A program made the translations under genes and the position numbers. A stretch of DNA of 64,000 nt, from contig NZ_JASZYF010000003.1 of NCBI RefSeq assembly GCF_030317115.1, positions 124,001-188,000 on the forward strand, written 5' to 3'. Of this stretch, positions 55,432 to 64,000 are shown in pieces. The notes beneath the pieces were generated by a model. The model made no database searches, was not told the origin of the DNA, and worked only from the letters and a program-made list of their open reading frames with translations. The stretch is from Variovorax gracilis (GTDB lineage Bacteria > Pseudomonadota > Gammaproteobacteria > Burkholderiales > Burkholderiaceae_C). Positions within the stretch are counted from its first letter, which is position 1; each line of letters opens with the position of its first letter.

Positions 55432-56688
55432 TCAGGTGTCCGGAAGGAAGATGGCTTGCAGGTCGCTCAAGAAATCGTACCCCCGTGCCGTCGGCCAGAC
55501 GCGCGCGAGATCCCGTTCGATCAAGCCCTTGCGCTCAGCCTCTTCGAGGCCGCGCTGGATGGCGGTGATGGCAAGGCCGGTGCGCTCGCCGAACTGCGCC
55601 AGCGTGAAGCCGTCCTTCAGCCGCAAGGCATTGAGCATGAATTCGAAGGGCAGCGCCGCGATGGCGACATCGTCGCTTTGCGCTACGGCCTGCATGGCGA
55701 TGGCGTTGTCCATATAGAGGCGCGGCTCCCGAAAGCGAACCTGTCGCACGATGCGGTGCGCAAAGCTGAGCTTGCTATGCGCGCCGGCGCCGATGCCCAG
55801 GTAGTCGCCGAACTCCCAGTAGTTGAGATTGTGCGCGCACCGGTGGCCGGCGCGAGCGTAGGCCGAAATCTCGTAGCGCCCCAAGCCGTGCCCGGCTGTG
55901 CGCTCCGTGATGCGGTCCAGCATGGCATAGGCCGTATCGTCCTCGGGCACCACGGGCGGGAACTTGGCGAAATAGGTGTTGGGCTCGATCGTGAGGTGGT
56001 AGACCGACAGATGTGGCGGCGCCAACGCCAAGGCTTGGTCGAGGTCGGCATCCAGTCCTTCCAGCGTCTGGCCGGGAAGCGCATACATCAAGTCGAGGTT
56101 GAAGGTGTCGAAGGCGACTGCCGCCTCCTCCACCGCGGCGATGGCCTGCGCGCGGTCGTGTACGCGGCCGAGCGCCTTCAGGTGCTCGTCGTTGAAGCTC
56201 TGGACGCCGACCGACAGCCGCGTGACGCCAGCCGAACGGTAGGCGCGGAAGCGGTCGCGCTCGAAGGTGCCGGGATTGGCCTCCAGCGTGATCTCGCAAT
56301 CGGGGGCCAGCTTGAGCCGTGCGCGGAGGTCGCCGATGAGCCGGTCGATGGACGCCGGCGAAAACAGGCTCGGCGTGCCGCCGCCGATGAAGATGGTGTG
56401 CACCGTGCGGCCCCAGATCAAGGGGAGCGCAGCATCGAGGTCGGCCACCAGTGCGTCGAGATAGCGCTGTTCGGGCAGCGCGTCGTCGCTGCCTCGCCAT
56501 TCATGTGAATTGAAGTCGCAGTACGGGCATTTGCGCAGGCACCAGGGGAGATGCACGTACAGCGACAGCGGCGGCAGCGCCGACAACTGCAAGGGTCCGG
56601 GCCGCATCAGATGAAGCGCATCGTTCGCGCCGGCCGCGCCGTTGGAAGCCTCCTCGGCGCTCGTCGAGATCGGAATGACGACGCTCAC
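55432..56688 (-). CDS. hemW: Radical SAM heme chaperone HemW
   Basis: The protein has the radical SAM CxxxCxxC in CLRKCPYCDF, GGGTPSLF, LEANPGTFE, VGVQSFNDEHLKALGR and the HemW C-terminal region with LMLNALRLKDGF-like FMLNALRLKDGFTL. HemW delivers heme to respiratory enzymes and was formerly confused with HemN. A GTG at 56688 overlapping the rdgB stop (GTGA) gives 418 residues; a GTG at 56694 is also possible. The extra N-terminal 35 residues are low-complexity. Confidence 0.93.
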   Translation of the reverse strand: MSVVIPISTSAEEASNGAAGANDALHLMRPGPLQLSALPPLSLYVHLPWCLRKCPYCDFNSHEWRGSDDALPEQRYLDALVADLDAALPLIWGRTVHTIFIGGGTPSLFSPASIDRLIGDLRARLKLAPDCEITLEANPGTFERDRFRAYRSAGVTRLSVGVQSFNDEHLKALGRVHDRAQAIAAVEEAAVAFDTFNLDLMYALPGQTLEGLDADLDQALALAPPHLSVYHLTIEPNTYFAKFPPVVPEDDTAYAMLDRITERTAGHGLGRYEISAYARAGHRCAHNLNYWEFGDYLGIGAGAHSKLSFAHRIVRQVRFREPRLYMDNAIAMQAVAQSDDVAIAALPFEFMLNALRLKDGFTLAQFGERTGLAITAIQRGLEEAERKGLIERDLARVWPTARGYDFLSDLQAIFLPDT

Positions 56689-57284
56689 GACCACCGCTCG
56701 CGCATCAGGGCCAGCATTGCACGCGCCGCCTGGCCGCGATGGCTGTTGGCATTCTTCACGTCGGCGGGCAACTGCGCGAAAGTCCTGCCAAACTGCGGCA
56801 GGAACATCACGGGGTCGAAGCCGAAGCCGTTGTCGCCCACGGGCTCGCGTGCGATCTCGCCAGCCACGCGGCCGACAGCGATCAGCGGCTCCGGGTCGTC
56901 GGCGCTGCGCAGCGCGACCAGGGTGCTGACCAAGGCGGCGCGGCGATCGGTCTTCAAGGCGAGTTGCTCCAGCAACGCGCGCACGTTGTTTGCGTCGCCC
57001 TTCTCGTAGCCGAATTGCGTGGCGTAGTACGCCGTGTCGACGCCGGGGAGCCCTCCAAAGGCTTCGACGCACAGCCCGGCATCATCCGCAATGGCCGGCA
57101 GCCCCGTGACCGCCGACGCATGGCGCGCCTTGGCCAGCGCGTTTTCGACGAAGGTGCGGTGCGGCTCCTCGGCCTCGCCGACACCCAATTCGGATTGGCG
57201 CACGAGCGTGACATCGAGTGGCGCGAGCAGGGCCTGCAGTTCCGCGAGCTTGCCTTGGTTGTTGGAGGCGAGGACCAGTTTCAT
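56685..57284 (-). CDS. rdgB: RdgB/HAM1 family non-canonical purine NTP pyrophosphatase
   Basis: The 199-residue enzyme removes dITP, XTP and related nucleotides from the pool. Motifs: KLVLASNNQGKLAELQALLA, TFVENALAKARHAS, ADDAGLCVEAFGGLPGV and FGFDPVMFLP. Normal length. The frame continues far upstream but the ATG at 57284 fits the family. It overlaps hemW by 4 bases and follows rph by 35. Confidence 0.96.
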   Translation of the reverse strand: MKLVLASNNQGKLAELQALLAPLDVTLVRQSELGVGEAEEPHRTFVENALAKARHASAVTGLPAIADDAGLCVEAFGGLPGVDTAYYATQFGYEKGDANNVRALLEQLALKTDRRAALVSTLVALRSADDPEPLIAVGRVAGEIAREPVGDNGFGFDPVMFLPQFGRTFAQLPADVKNANSHRGQAARAMLALMRERWS

Positions 57285-57319
57285 CGTCAGCTTGCGCGAA
57301 TGCGCGTCTTCTTCAGTCT

Positions 57320-58048
57320 TCAGCTCGAAAGCGCTTGTGTCTGCAAGACGGTCAGCTCGGCGATGCCTTTTTCGGCGAGCGCCAGCAGCGAATTCATCTC
57401 GTCGCGCGAGAAGGCCGCGCCTTCCGCCGTGCCCTGCACTTCGACGAAGTGGCCGGCACCGGTCATCACGACGTTCATGTCGGTGTCGCAAGCGGAGTCT
57501 TCCGTGTATTCCAGATCGAGCAGCGGCGTCCCCTGCACGATGCCCACCGAAATGGCTGCCACATGGCCGCGGATGGGGGACGCGGGAATCTTGCCTTCCG
57601 CCAGCAGCTTGTTGACCGCATCCTGCGCGGCCACGAAGGCGCCGGTGATGGCCGCGGTGCGCGTGCCGCCGTCGGCCTGCAGCACGTCGCAGTCGAGGTG
57701 GATGGTGCGCTCGCCCAGCGCCGCGAGGTCGAACACGGCGCGCATCGAGCGCCCGATGAGGCGCTGGATTTCCTGCGTCCGGCCGCTTTGCTTGCCGCGG
57801 GCCGCTTCGCGATCGCTGCGGGTGTGCGTGGCGCGCGGGAGCATGCCGTATTCGGCCGTGACCCAGCCCTCGCCGCTGCCGCGCTTGTGCGGCGGCACCC
57901 GGTCCTCGACCGATGCCGTGCACAGCACGCGCGTCTGGCCGAACTCGATCAGCACCGAGCCCTCCGCGTGGATGGTGAAGCCCCGGGTGATGCGCACCGG
58001 GCGCAACTGATCGGCGGCGCGGCCGCCGCTTCGTACGAAAACTGTCAT
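57320..58048 (-). CDS. rph: Ribonuclease PH
   Basis: The 242-residue phosphorolytic 3'-5' exoribonuclease matures tRNA 3' ends. Motifs: [60 protein letters not shown] and [19 protein letters not shown]. Length and ends are normal, without the C-terminal frameshift known from some E. coli K-12 strains. Confidence 0.97.
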   Translation of the reverse strand: MTVFVRSGGRAADQLRPVRITRGFTIHAEGSVLIEFGQTRVLCTASVEDRVPPHKRGSGEGWVTAEYGMLPRATHTRSDREAARGKQSGRTQEIQRLIGRSMRAVFDLAALGERTIHLDCDVLQADGGTRTAAITGAFVAAQDAVNKLLAEGKIPASPIRGHVAAISVGIVQGTPLLDLEYTEDSACDTDMNVVMTGAGHFVEVQGTAEGAAFSRDEMNSLLALAEKGIAELTVLQTQALSS

Positions 58049-58074
58049 GGTGAAGAACGAAAAAAGAAGAAAAA

Positions 58075-58980
58075 TTAGCCCTTTCGGGCAGCGGAACGCT
58101 TGATGGCTTCGTTGATCTCGGCGATCGAACGCTCGATGGCGTCTTCGTCGAGGTCATCGAGTTCGCTGTCCGAAGGCATGCCGGCCTGGATGGTCGAGGC
58201 GAACACGCCGTCACTGATGCTGTCGGTGGAAACACCGCGCTTCTGCCCAGGCTCATCGGGCGTTTCCCACTCCAGCGCGATCAGCGTCACGTTGTCGCTG
58301 TGGGTGCCGCCATTGCGCAGCGCCATTTCAGCGAGGTCGGGTGCGGAGTCGGAGACGGGTTTGCCGGACGAAAGGATGTGCACGATCACGCTGTCGTCCA
58401 GCACGCCCCAGACGCCGTCCGAACACAGCATGATGCGGTCGCCGCGCTGCAGTTGAAGCGGCGCCGACACGTCGAACAAGGGGGGCGTGGGCGAGCCCAG
58501 GCACGTCAGCAGCAAGTTCCGGTTGACCGGCTCGGGGCCGGCGTTGGCACGCGGCCGTTCGGCGTGCGAATGGTCGCGGGTGCGGATGAGCAGATCGCCG
58601 TCGCGCACCACGTACAGGCGCGAGTCGCCGCAGTGGATCCACGTGGCCGTCGTGCCCTGGATGACAGCGGCGACCACGGTCGTTCGCGGCGTATCGAGCA
58701 TGCCCTTGTTTCCCGCGTACCGCATGATCTGCTGGTGCGCCGACATGACTGCTGCGGTCAGGAAGGCCTTGACGTCCTTCACGATCGGGCGGGCTTCGCG
58801 CTGGTAGAGCGCCGCGATGGTCTGCAATGCCAGTTGGGCTGCCACTTCGCCTTCGGGATGCCCGCCCATGCCGTCGGCCAGCACGAACAACCCCGATTCA
58901 CGCGTGTAGCAATAACCCATGCGATCTTCGTTCTTGAGGCGGCCGCCCTTGCGGCTGACTTGGAATACTGAAAACTTCAT
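58075..58980 (-). CDS. PP2C-family Ser/Thr protein phosphatase
   Basis: The 301-residue PPM phosphatase has the metal-binding motifs [41 protein letters not shown] and [16 protein letters not shown]-terminal tail with acidic residues ([15 protein letters not shown]) follows. It overlaps the kinase gene upstream by 4 bases and should dephosphorylate the kinase or its targets. Precedes rph on the same strand. Confidence 0.93.
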   Translation of the reverse strand: MKFSVFQVSRKGGRLKNEDRMGYCYTRESGLFVLADGMGGHPEGEVAAQLALQTIAALYQREARPIVKDVKAFLTAAVMSAHQQIMRYAGNKGMLDTPRTTVVAAVIQGTTATWIHCGDSRLYVVRDGDLLIRTRDHSHAERPRANAGPEPVNRNLLLTCLGSPTPPLFDVSAPLQLQRGDRIMLCSDGVWGVLDDSVIVHILSSGKPVSDSAPDLAEMALRNGGTHSDNVTLIALEWETPDEPGQKRGVSTDSISDGVFASTIQAGMPSDSELDDLDEDAIERSIAEINEAIKRSAARKG

Positions 58981-59984
58981 GCCGGGCGTGTGGTCGGCGC
59001 TGCCGCCTTCGGCAGCCCCTTCTTTTCAAATGAGCGCATGTTGTCGATCGAAAGTCGGACCTTTTCGCCGACGGTGAGCTTGGTGTAACGGCGTTCGCCT
59101 TCGCGGCTGAGTTCCTTCTGCAAGGCGAACACCGATTGCGGACGGGACAGCGGATCGAGCGACATGCACCACTCGACCACTTCGATCAGGTTGTCCGAAT
59201 AGATGCCGCGCAGACGCGAGAGCGACAGGCCGAGGCGGTCCTTCTCGATGCGCTGCGGCGCGTCGTTCGGGGGATAACCCTGCATGCAGGCATAGATGCA
59301 GGCGCCAATCGCGTAGATGTCGGTCCACGGCCCCATCGAGGAGTCGCGGCGGTACATCTCGGGCGCGGCGAAGCCGGGCGTGTACATCGGACGGATGAAG
59401 TTGCCCTCCTTGGAGAGCACTTCGCGCGCGGCACCGAAGTCGATCATCACGGCGCGGTCGTCGTCGGTCACGAAGATGTTGGCCGGCTTGATGTCCAGGT
59501 GCAGCATCTTGTGCTGGTGCACGATGCGCAAACCACGCAGGATTTCGTCAAACAGGGAGCGAATCGTCGACTCGCGGAATACTTTCTGCTTCTTCAGGTC
59601 GCGAGCGGTGACGATGAAATCCTGAAGAGTGGCCCCCTCCAGGTAATTCATGACCATGTAGACGGTCTCGTTCTCGCGGAAGAAATTGAGCACGCTCACC
59701 ACGGAGGCATGCGAGATCTGCGCGAGCGACCGCCCTTCCTCGAAGAAGCTCTTCAAGCCCAGACGGTAGAGGGAGAGCTTCTCCGGCGGCACCTGCGGCG
59801 CCAGTTCACCGGTGCCGCGCGTCGCGAGCGATGATGGGAGGTATTCCTTGATGGCCACCTGCTGGCCGCTGTGGTCGACGGCGAGGTAGACGACACCGAA
59901 ACCACCGGCGGAAAGCCGCCGCACGACGCGATAGCCGCCAATGACCGTATCAGGCAGCAGGGGCGAAGGTTTGACCTTTGACAT
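58977..59984 (-). CDS. Ser/Thr protein kinase (Hanks type)
   Basis: The 335-residue soluble kinase has a glycine loop LSAGGFGVVYLA (about 24-35), ATP Lys46 in VAIKEY, the catalytic loop HLDIKPANIF with HLD at 162-164 instead of HRD, IDFGAAR and APEM. The replaced Arg makes it a non-RD kinase, so activation-loop phosphorylation may not be required. There is no membrane segment or PASTA domain. ATG 59984 is chosen; an upstream ATG at 60074 would add 30 unlikely residues. It forms a pair with the phosphatase (ATGA overlap). Confidence 0.93.
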   Translation of the reverse strand: MSKVKPSPLLPDTVIGGYRVVRRLSAGGFGVVYLAVDHSGQQVAIKEYLPSSLATRGTGELAPQVPPEKLSLYRLGLKSFFEEGRSLAQISHASVVSVLNFFRENETVYMVMNYLEGATLQDFIVTARDLKKQKVFRESTIRSLFDEILRGLRIVHQHKMLHLDIKPANIFVTDDDRAVMIDFGAAREVLSKEGNFIRPMYTPGFAAPEMYRRDSSMGPWTDIYAIGACIYACMQGYPPNDAPQRIEKDRLGLSLSRLRGIYSDNLIEVVEWCMSLDPLSRPQSVFALQKELSREGERRYTKLTVGEKVRLSIDNMRSFEKKGLPKAAAPTTRPA

Positions 59985-60073
59985 AATCCGGGAGTTTCGC
60001 CCGAAGGCGATGGTGCGGCAAGCGAACGCTGTGCCGACGCCACGGTGCGAACAACAAATCACAGTGAGGCGCA

Positions 60074-60988
60074 ATGCCAGTTTACAGCATGACCGGCTAT
60101 GCCAGCGGCCAGACCGGCCCCGCAGGCAGCCACTCCGAAGCCGAAGCGAGGCCCCACGCCACGGTCAGGCTCGGGGTCGAAATCCGCTCGGTCAACAGCC
60201 GGTTTCTCGACCTGACTTTCAAGCTGCCCGAGGAACTGCGCCAGCACGAACCCGCGCTGCGCGAATTGCTCACCGGGCAGCTCAAGCGGGGCAAGGTCGA
60301 GGTGCGCGCGGCGATCGAGAACACCTTCAACGCCGGCATCGGCGAGCCTTCGGCCAAGCTGTTGCAACGGCTCAACGGCCTGCAGGACAACATCAAGGCG
60401 TGGCTTCCGAGCGCGCGCGATCTCAGCGTCGCCGACGTGCTGCGGCTCGCCGCCGGCGACACCGCAGCCAAGGGTGACTGGGGGCCCGATCTCTCGGACG
60501 TCACCGAAAAGACGCTCAAGGCCCTGCTTTCAGCGCGAGAACGTGAAGGCGCCCGCCTCGCCAGGATGCTGCAGGACCACCTCACGCAGCTACGAGCGCT
60601 CGCGACCCAGGCCCTGCCGCTGGTCCCCCAGCTCGTGGAGCAGCAGCGCACGCGCTTTCTCGAACGCTGGCAGGAAGCCATGGGCCTGAGCGGAGGCACG
60701 CTGCCGGAAGCGGCGCAGGACCGTGCCCTCACGGAGGCCACGGCCTTCGCGATCCGCATCGACGTCGCCGAAGAGCTGACGCGCCTGAATTCGCATCTCG
60801 ACGAGATCGAGCGCCTCGTGAAGAAGGGCGGCGAAATCGGCAAGCGGCTGGACTTCCTGATCCAGGAACTCCATCGCGAGGCCAACACGCTGGGCTCCAA
60901 GTCGGCCACGCTCGAACTGACGCGCATCGGCGTCGACATGAAGGTGCTGATCGAGCAGATGCGCGAGCAAGTCCAGAACATCGAATAG
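60074..60988 (+). CDS. yicC: YicC family endoribonuclease
   Basis: The 304-residue protein begins YSMTGYAS, the YicC signature, and has [21 protein letters not shown]. The C-terminal DUF1732 half reads [28 protein letters not shown]. YicC proteins are reported ribonucleases that affect small RNA stability. The block after residue 11 ([16 protein letters not shown]) is a small insertion relative to enteric YicC. It is divergent from the kinase gene with 89 bases between and is followed by gmk. Confidence 0.92.
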   Translation: MPVYSMTGYASGQTGPAGSHSEAEARPHATVRLGVEIRSVNSRFLDLTFKLPEELRQHEPALRELLTGQLKRGKVEVRAAIENTFNAGIGEPSAKLLQRLNGLQDNIKAWLPSARDLSVADVLRLAAGDTAAKGDWGPDLSDVTEKTLKALLSAREREGARLARMLQDHLTQLRALATQALPLVPQLVEQQRTRFLERWQEAMGLSGGTLPEAAQDRALTEATAFAIRIDVAEELTRLNSHLDEIERLVKKGGEIGKRLDFLIQELHREANTLGSKSATLELTRIGVDMKVLIEQMREQVQNIE

Positions 60989-60999
60989 AGAAGCAGCGA

Positions 61000-61620
61000 A
61001 TGGACTACCCCGGCAATATCTTCGTGGTCGCGGCGCCCAGTGGCGCCGGCAAATCGAGCCTGGTCAAGGCCCTGATGGAACTCGACTCCGCCGTGCAACC
61101 CTCGGTGTCGCACACCACGCGCCCGCCTCGCGGCCAGGAAAAGCACGGACGCGAGTACTTTTTTGCGTCCCATTCGGAGTTCGACTCGATGGTGGCGGCC
61201 GACGCCTTCGTCGAATGGGCGCACGTGCACGGCCAGCGCTATGGCACGTCCAAGAAGGCAATCGAGGAGCGCATCGCCCAAGGGGCGGACGTGATCCTTG
61301 AAATCGACTTCCAAGGCGCGCTTCAGATCCGAAAGACCTTTTCGAACGCAGTGATGATCTTTATCCTGCCGCCGAGCTGGGAAGAACTGCGTTCCCGGCT
61401 CGAACGCCGCGGGGAGGACAGCGCCGCGATCATCGAATTGAGGCTCCGGAACGCCGCCGAGGAGATGGCCCGCGCCAGCGAGTTCGACTTCGTTATAATC
61501 AATGAGGTATTTGAGCGCGCGCTTTTCGACTTGAAGGCGATAGTCCACGCTCAGCGGCTCCGCTACTCCGCACAGCGCCGTGCGCGTGCAAGCACCTTTG
61601 CCGCGCTGAACATCCCCTGA
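61000..61620 (+). CDS. gmk: Guanylate kinase
   Basis: The 206-residue enzyme phosphorylates GMP to GDP. It has a P-loop [11 protein letters not shown], the GMP-binding stretch [21 protein letters not shown], and the lid region. Its downstream partners rpoZ and spoT match the conserved proteobacterial arrangement linking guanine nucleotides to the stringent response. Confidence 0.97.
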   Translation: MDYPGNIFVVAAPSGAGKSSLVKALMELDSAVQPSVSHTTRPPRGQEKHGREYFFASHSEFDSMVAADAFVEWAHVHGQRYGTSKKAIEERIAQGADVILEIDFQGALQIRKTFSNAVMIFILPPSWEELRSRLERRGEDSAAIIELRLRNAAEEMARASEFDFVIINEVFERALFDLKAIVHAQRLRYSAQRRARASTFAALNIP

Positions 61621-61649
61621 TCCGCCCACCCCACCGCCGAAAGATCCTC

Positions 61650-61853
61650 ATGGCCCGCATCACCGTCGAAGATTGCCTGCAACACATTCCGAACCGCTTC
61701 CAGCTCGTGCTCGCCGCCACTTACCGTGCGCGCATGCTGAGCCAGGGCCATGCGCCCAAGATCGAGAGCAAGAACAAGCCCGGCGTGACCGCCCTGCGCG
61801 AAATCGCCGAAGGCAAGATCGGCCTTGAAATGCTGAAGAAGGTTCCCGGCTAA
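61650..61853 (+). CDS. rpoZ: RNA polymerase subunit omega
   Basis: The 67-residue omega subunit begins [27 protein letters not shown] and ends with [12 protein letters not shown]. It is shorter than E. coli omega (91), as usual in beta-proteobacteria. It lies between gmk and spoT and is followed by a strong terminator. Confidence 0.96.
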   Translation: MARITVEDCLQHIPNRFQLVLAATYRARMLSQGHAPKIESKNKPGVTALREIAEGKIGLEMLKKVPG

Positions 61854-61876
61854 GTTGATGCTCACATGCAACAAGG

Positions 61877-61901
61877 AAGCACCGTACGCGGTGCTTTTTT
61901 T
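61877..61901 (+). terminator. Rho-independent terminator after rpoZ
   Basis: AAGCACCG pairs with CGGTGCTT across a TACG loop, followed by a run of T to 61901. Transcription of the yicC-gmk-rpoZ unit probably stops here. spoT starts 45 bases later and may depend on read-through or a start site in this short gap. Confidence 0.9.
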
Positions 61902-61945
61902 GTGCCTGAATGCGTCCCATTGGCTGGCACGCTAAAGTGGGAGTC

Positions 61946-64000
61946 ATGAGCGCGGTCGTCAAGCCCCAGTTAGAGGCCTCCCCGAGCCCCCGGCCGAGCC
62001 CGGCGGCATTGAACGCGGCCGCCGCCAGCTTCGCGGCCCTGACCGACCGGCTGGACTATCTGGGCTCGGAAGACATCGAGCAGGTACGCCGCGCCTACCG
62101 CTTCGCGGACGAAGCCCATCTGGGGCAGCTTCGCAACAGCGGCGAGCCCTACATCACCCATCCGATCGCCGTGGCCGCGCAGTGCGCGGAATGGAAGCTC
62201 GACGCACAGGCCCTGATGGCTGCCCTGCTGCACGACGCGATCGAGGATTGCGGCGTGACCAAGTCGGAGCTGATCGAGCGCTTCGGCGCCCCGGTCGCCG
62301 AACTGGTCGACGGCCTCACCAAGCTGGACAAGCTGCGCTTCAACACCCGCGAGGAGAATCAGGCGGAATCCTTCCGCAAGATGCTTCTTGCCATGGCCCG
62401 GGATGTACGGGTCATCCTGGTCAAGCTGGCCGACCGTACGCACAACATGCGCACGCTGGACGACGCGCCGCGCGAGAAATGGGCGCGCATCTCGCGCGAG
62501 ACGCTCGAGATCTACGCGCCAATCGCCCATCGGCTCGGCCTCAACCAGACCTACCGCGAACTGCAGGACCTGTCGTTTCGCCATCTGCGGCCGTGGCGCT
62601 ATGCCATCCTCGCAAAAGCAGTGGCCAAGGCGCGCGGCCGACGAAGGGACCTGATCCAGAAAGTCCAGCAGGAGGTCGAAACGGCCTTCTCCGCCGCCGG
62701 CATGAGCGTGCGGATCGCCGGGCGCGAAAAAACGCTCTATTCCATCTACCGCAAGATGGACGAAAAGCACCTGAGCTTCGCCCAGGTGACCGACATCTAC
62801 GGTTTCCGGCTGATCGTGCCGACCGTGATCTCCTGCTACACCGGGCTGGGCATCCTGCATCAGATGTACAAGCCGCTGCCCGGCAAGTTCAAGGATCACA
62901 TCGCGATCGCCAAGCTCAACGGCTACCAGTCGCTGCACACCACGCTGGTCGGCCCCGCGGGCGTCAATGTCGAGTTCCAGCTGCGCACCGAGGCCATGCA
63001 CGTCGTCGCGGAATCCGGGGTCGCGGCGCATTGGCTCTACAAGGCCGCAGAGCCCGCGGCGGCGACCACCAGCGAACGGCTCGGAGCCAAATGGCTGCAA
63101 TCGCTGCTCGACATCCAGGATGAAACGCGCGACGCGGCCGAGTTCTGGGACCACGTCAAGGTCGACCTGTTTCCCGATGCGGTCTACGTGTTCACGCCGA
63201 AGAGCCAGATCATGGCGCTGCCGCGTGGCGCGACCGTGGTCGACTTCGCCTACGCGATCCACAGCAACATCGGCGATCACACATCCGCCGCGCGCATCAA
63301 TGGCGACCAGGTCCCGTTGCGCACCGAACTCAAGAATGGCGACGTGGTCGAGATCATCACGGCACCAGTGTCGACGCCGAATCCCGCATGGCTCGGCTTC
63401 GTTCGAACCGGCCGTGCGCGCTCGAAGATTCGCCACTATCTCAAGACGCTCGCGCATGCCGAATCCGAAGGGCTGGGCGAGAAGCTGCTCGCCCAGGCGC
63501 TGCGAGCCGAGGGACTCGGAAATCTGCCGGACGACGACGCGGAACATCAGCAACTCTGGGAAAAGCTGCTGCGATTCACCGGCAACCGCACGCGCTCCGA
63601 ACTGCTGACCGACATCGGCCTGGGCAAGCGCATTGCCAGCATCGTCGCGAAGCGGCTCATGGCACTGCTGGCCGAGCGCGGCGAAAAGCCCGATGCGCTG
63701 ATGCTGAGCCGAGAGCGCTTCACCGCGCATGAAGGCGTCTCGCAAGGCGCCGTCACGCTGGACGGGAGCGAAAACTCCTCGGTGCGCTTCGCCTTGTGCT
63801 GCCGGCCGATTCCGGGCGATTCGATCGTCGGCTACCTGGGCCACGGCGAAGGCCTGGTCGTGCACACCGACGAATGCGGGGTCGGGCAACGCCTGCGCTA
63901 CAAGGACAGCGAGCGCTTCTTCGCGGTCGAATGGGCCGACGACCCGGTCCGCACCTTCGAGACCGGCGTCGTCATCACCGTGCGCAACGACAAGGGCGTG
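61946..64000 (+). CDS. spoT: Bifunctional (p)ppGpp synthase/hydrolase SpoT, cut by window end
   Basis: The frame is open for 685 codons to the last base. The N-terminal HD hydrolase domain is intact (His72 in YITHPI, His96-Asp97 in ALLHDAIED). The synthetase domain follows, with IYGFRLIVPT and AKLNGYQSLHTTLVG, then the TGS domain (DAVYVFTPKSQIMALPRGATVVDFAYAIHS) and the conserved-cysteine region with FALCCRPIPGD. The ACT domain is just beginning (TGVVITVRNDKGV) where the window ends. Intact hydrolase residues argue for SpoT over RelA. GGGAG lies before ATG 61946. Confidence 0.95.
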   Translation, partial: MSAVVKPQLEASPSPRPSPAALNAAAASFAALTDRLDYLGSEDIEQVRRAYRFADEAHLGQLRNSGEPYITHPIAVAAQCAEWKLDAQALMAALLHDAIEDCGVTKSELIERFGAPVAELVDGLTKLDKLRFNTREENQAESFRKMLLAMARDVRVILVKLADRTHNMRTLDDAPREKWARISRETLEIYAPIAHRLGLNQTYRELQDLSFRHLRPWRYAILAKAVAKARGRRRDLIQKVQQEVETAFSAAGMSVRIAGREKTLYSIYRKMDEKHLSFAQVTDIYGFRLIVPTVISCYTGLGILHQMYKPLPGKFKDHIAIAKLNGYQSLHTTLVGPAGVNVEFQLRTEAMHVVAESGVAAHWLYKAAEPAAATTSERLGAKWLQSLLDIQDETRDAAEFWDHVKVDLFPDAVYVFTPKSQIMALPRGATVVDFAYAIHSNIGDHTSAARINGDQVPLRTELKNGDVVEIITAPVSTPNPAWLGFVRTGRARSKIRHYLKTLAHAESEGLGEKLLAQALRAEGLGNLPDDDAEHQQLWEKLLRFTGNRTRSELLTDIGLGKRIASIVAKRLMALLAERGEKPDALMLSRERFTAHEGVSQGAVTLDGSENSSVRFALCCRPIPGDSIVGYLGHGEGLVVHTDECGVGQRLRYKDSERFFAVEWADDPVRTFETGVVITVRNDKGV

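Noticed and set aside
61494..61499. A perfect TATAAT inside gmk as a promoter for rpoZ
   Set aside because: No acceptable -35 hexamer lies 16-18 bases upstream, and the bases encode a conserved Ile-Ile-Asn stretch of gmk.
61970..63889. A 639-codon minus-strand frame
   Set aside because: It lies opposite spoT, whose domains are all recognisable; the frame is an artefact of high GC at third positions.

Overview
The window looks like a stretch of chromosome from a Burkholderiales bacterium, most likely Comamonadaceae and Variovorax-like. This is inferred from the high GC content, the gene order yicC-gmk-rpoZ-spoT, the urease cluster with ureJ between ureA and ureB, and the HU protein with a Lys/Ala-rich tail. 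No rRNA gene or species-level marker is present, so the genus is a judgement.

Layout. (1) 0.04-16.75 kb: a TetR regulator faces a long plus-strand catabolic/transport cluster. It encodes an FAH-family hydrolase, an alpha/beta hydrolase, two paralogous amidohydrolases, a complete branched-chain-amino-acid-type ABC importer, a TIM-barrel protein of the PEP-hydrolase-like family, a flotillin-like protein, two SRPBCC proteins (one fused to a quinone-oxidoreductase domain) and a VOC protein. The importer's second ATPase is fused to a Tm-1/UPF0261 domain. The cluster seems to import a small carbonyl, amide or cyclic compound and hydrolyse it; the substrate cannot be read from the sequence. (2) 16.9-25.7 kb: a stress-protein-like gene, a tripartite RND efflux operon on the minus strand, then an SMP-30-like lactonase and two small exported proteins. 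(3) 25.8-33.8 kb: lolD/lolC, an RpfE-like gene with recJ, and the metE/metR divergent pair. (4) 33.9-44.8 kb: an exported beta-barrel-like protein, a LuxR-type response regulator, a giant NCS1-transporter/histidine-kinase/receiver fusion, and the divergent urease operon ureA-J-B-C-E-F-G. No ureD is present. (5) 44.8-51.8 kb: a two-subunit molybdenum hydroxylase, a Zn/Cd/Pb P-type ATPase behind a MerR-type operator, an HU-like protein, a YceH-like protein and a PEBP protein. (6) 52.1-54.5 kb: a short, partly AT-richer accessory segment that abuts the 3' end of tRNA-Ser(UGA). (7) 54.7-64 kb: housekeeping genes. tetR, hemW, rdgB, rph, a PP2C phosphatase and a Ser/Thr kinase are on the minus strand; yicC, gmk, rpoZ and spoT (cut by the window end) are on the plus strand.

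Two regions are the best candidates for undescribed biology. The first is the catabolic cluster, where the two halves of the plant Tm-1 architecture sit in neighbouring genes and one half is fused to an importer ATPase. The second is the transporter-coupled sensor kinase next to urease. A family of about 50-100 bp GC-rich structured repeats recurs at six intergenic places, three of them inside operons.
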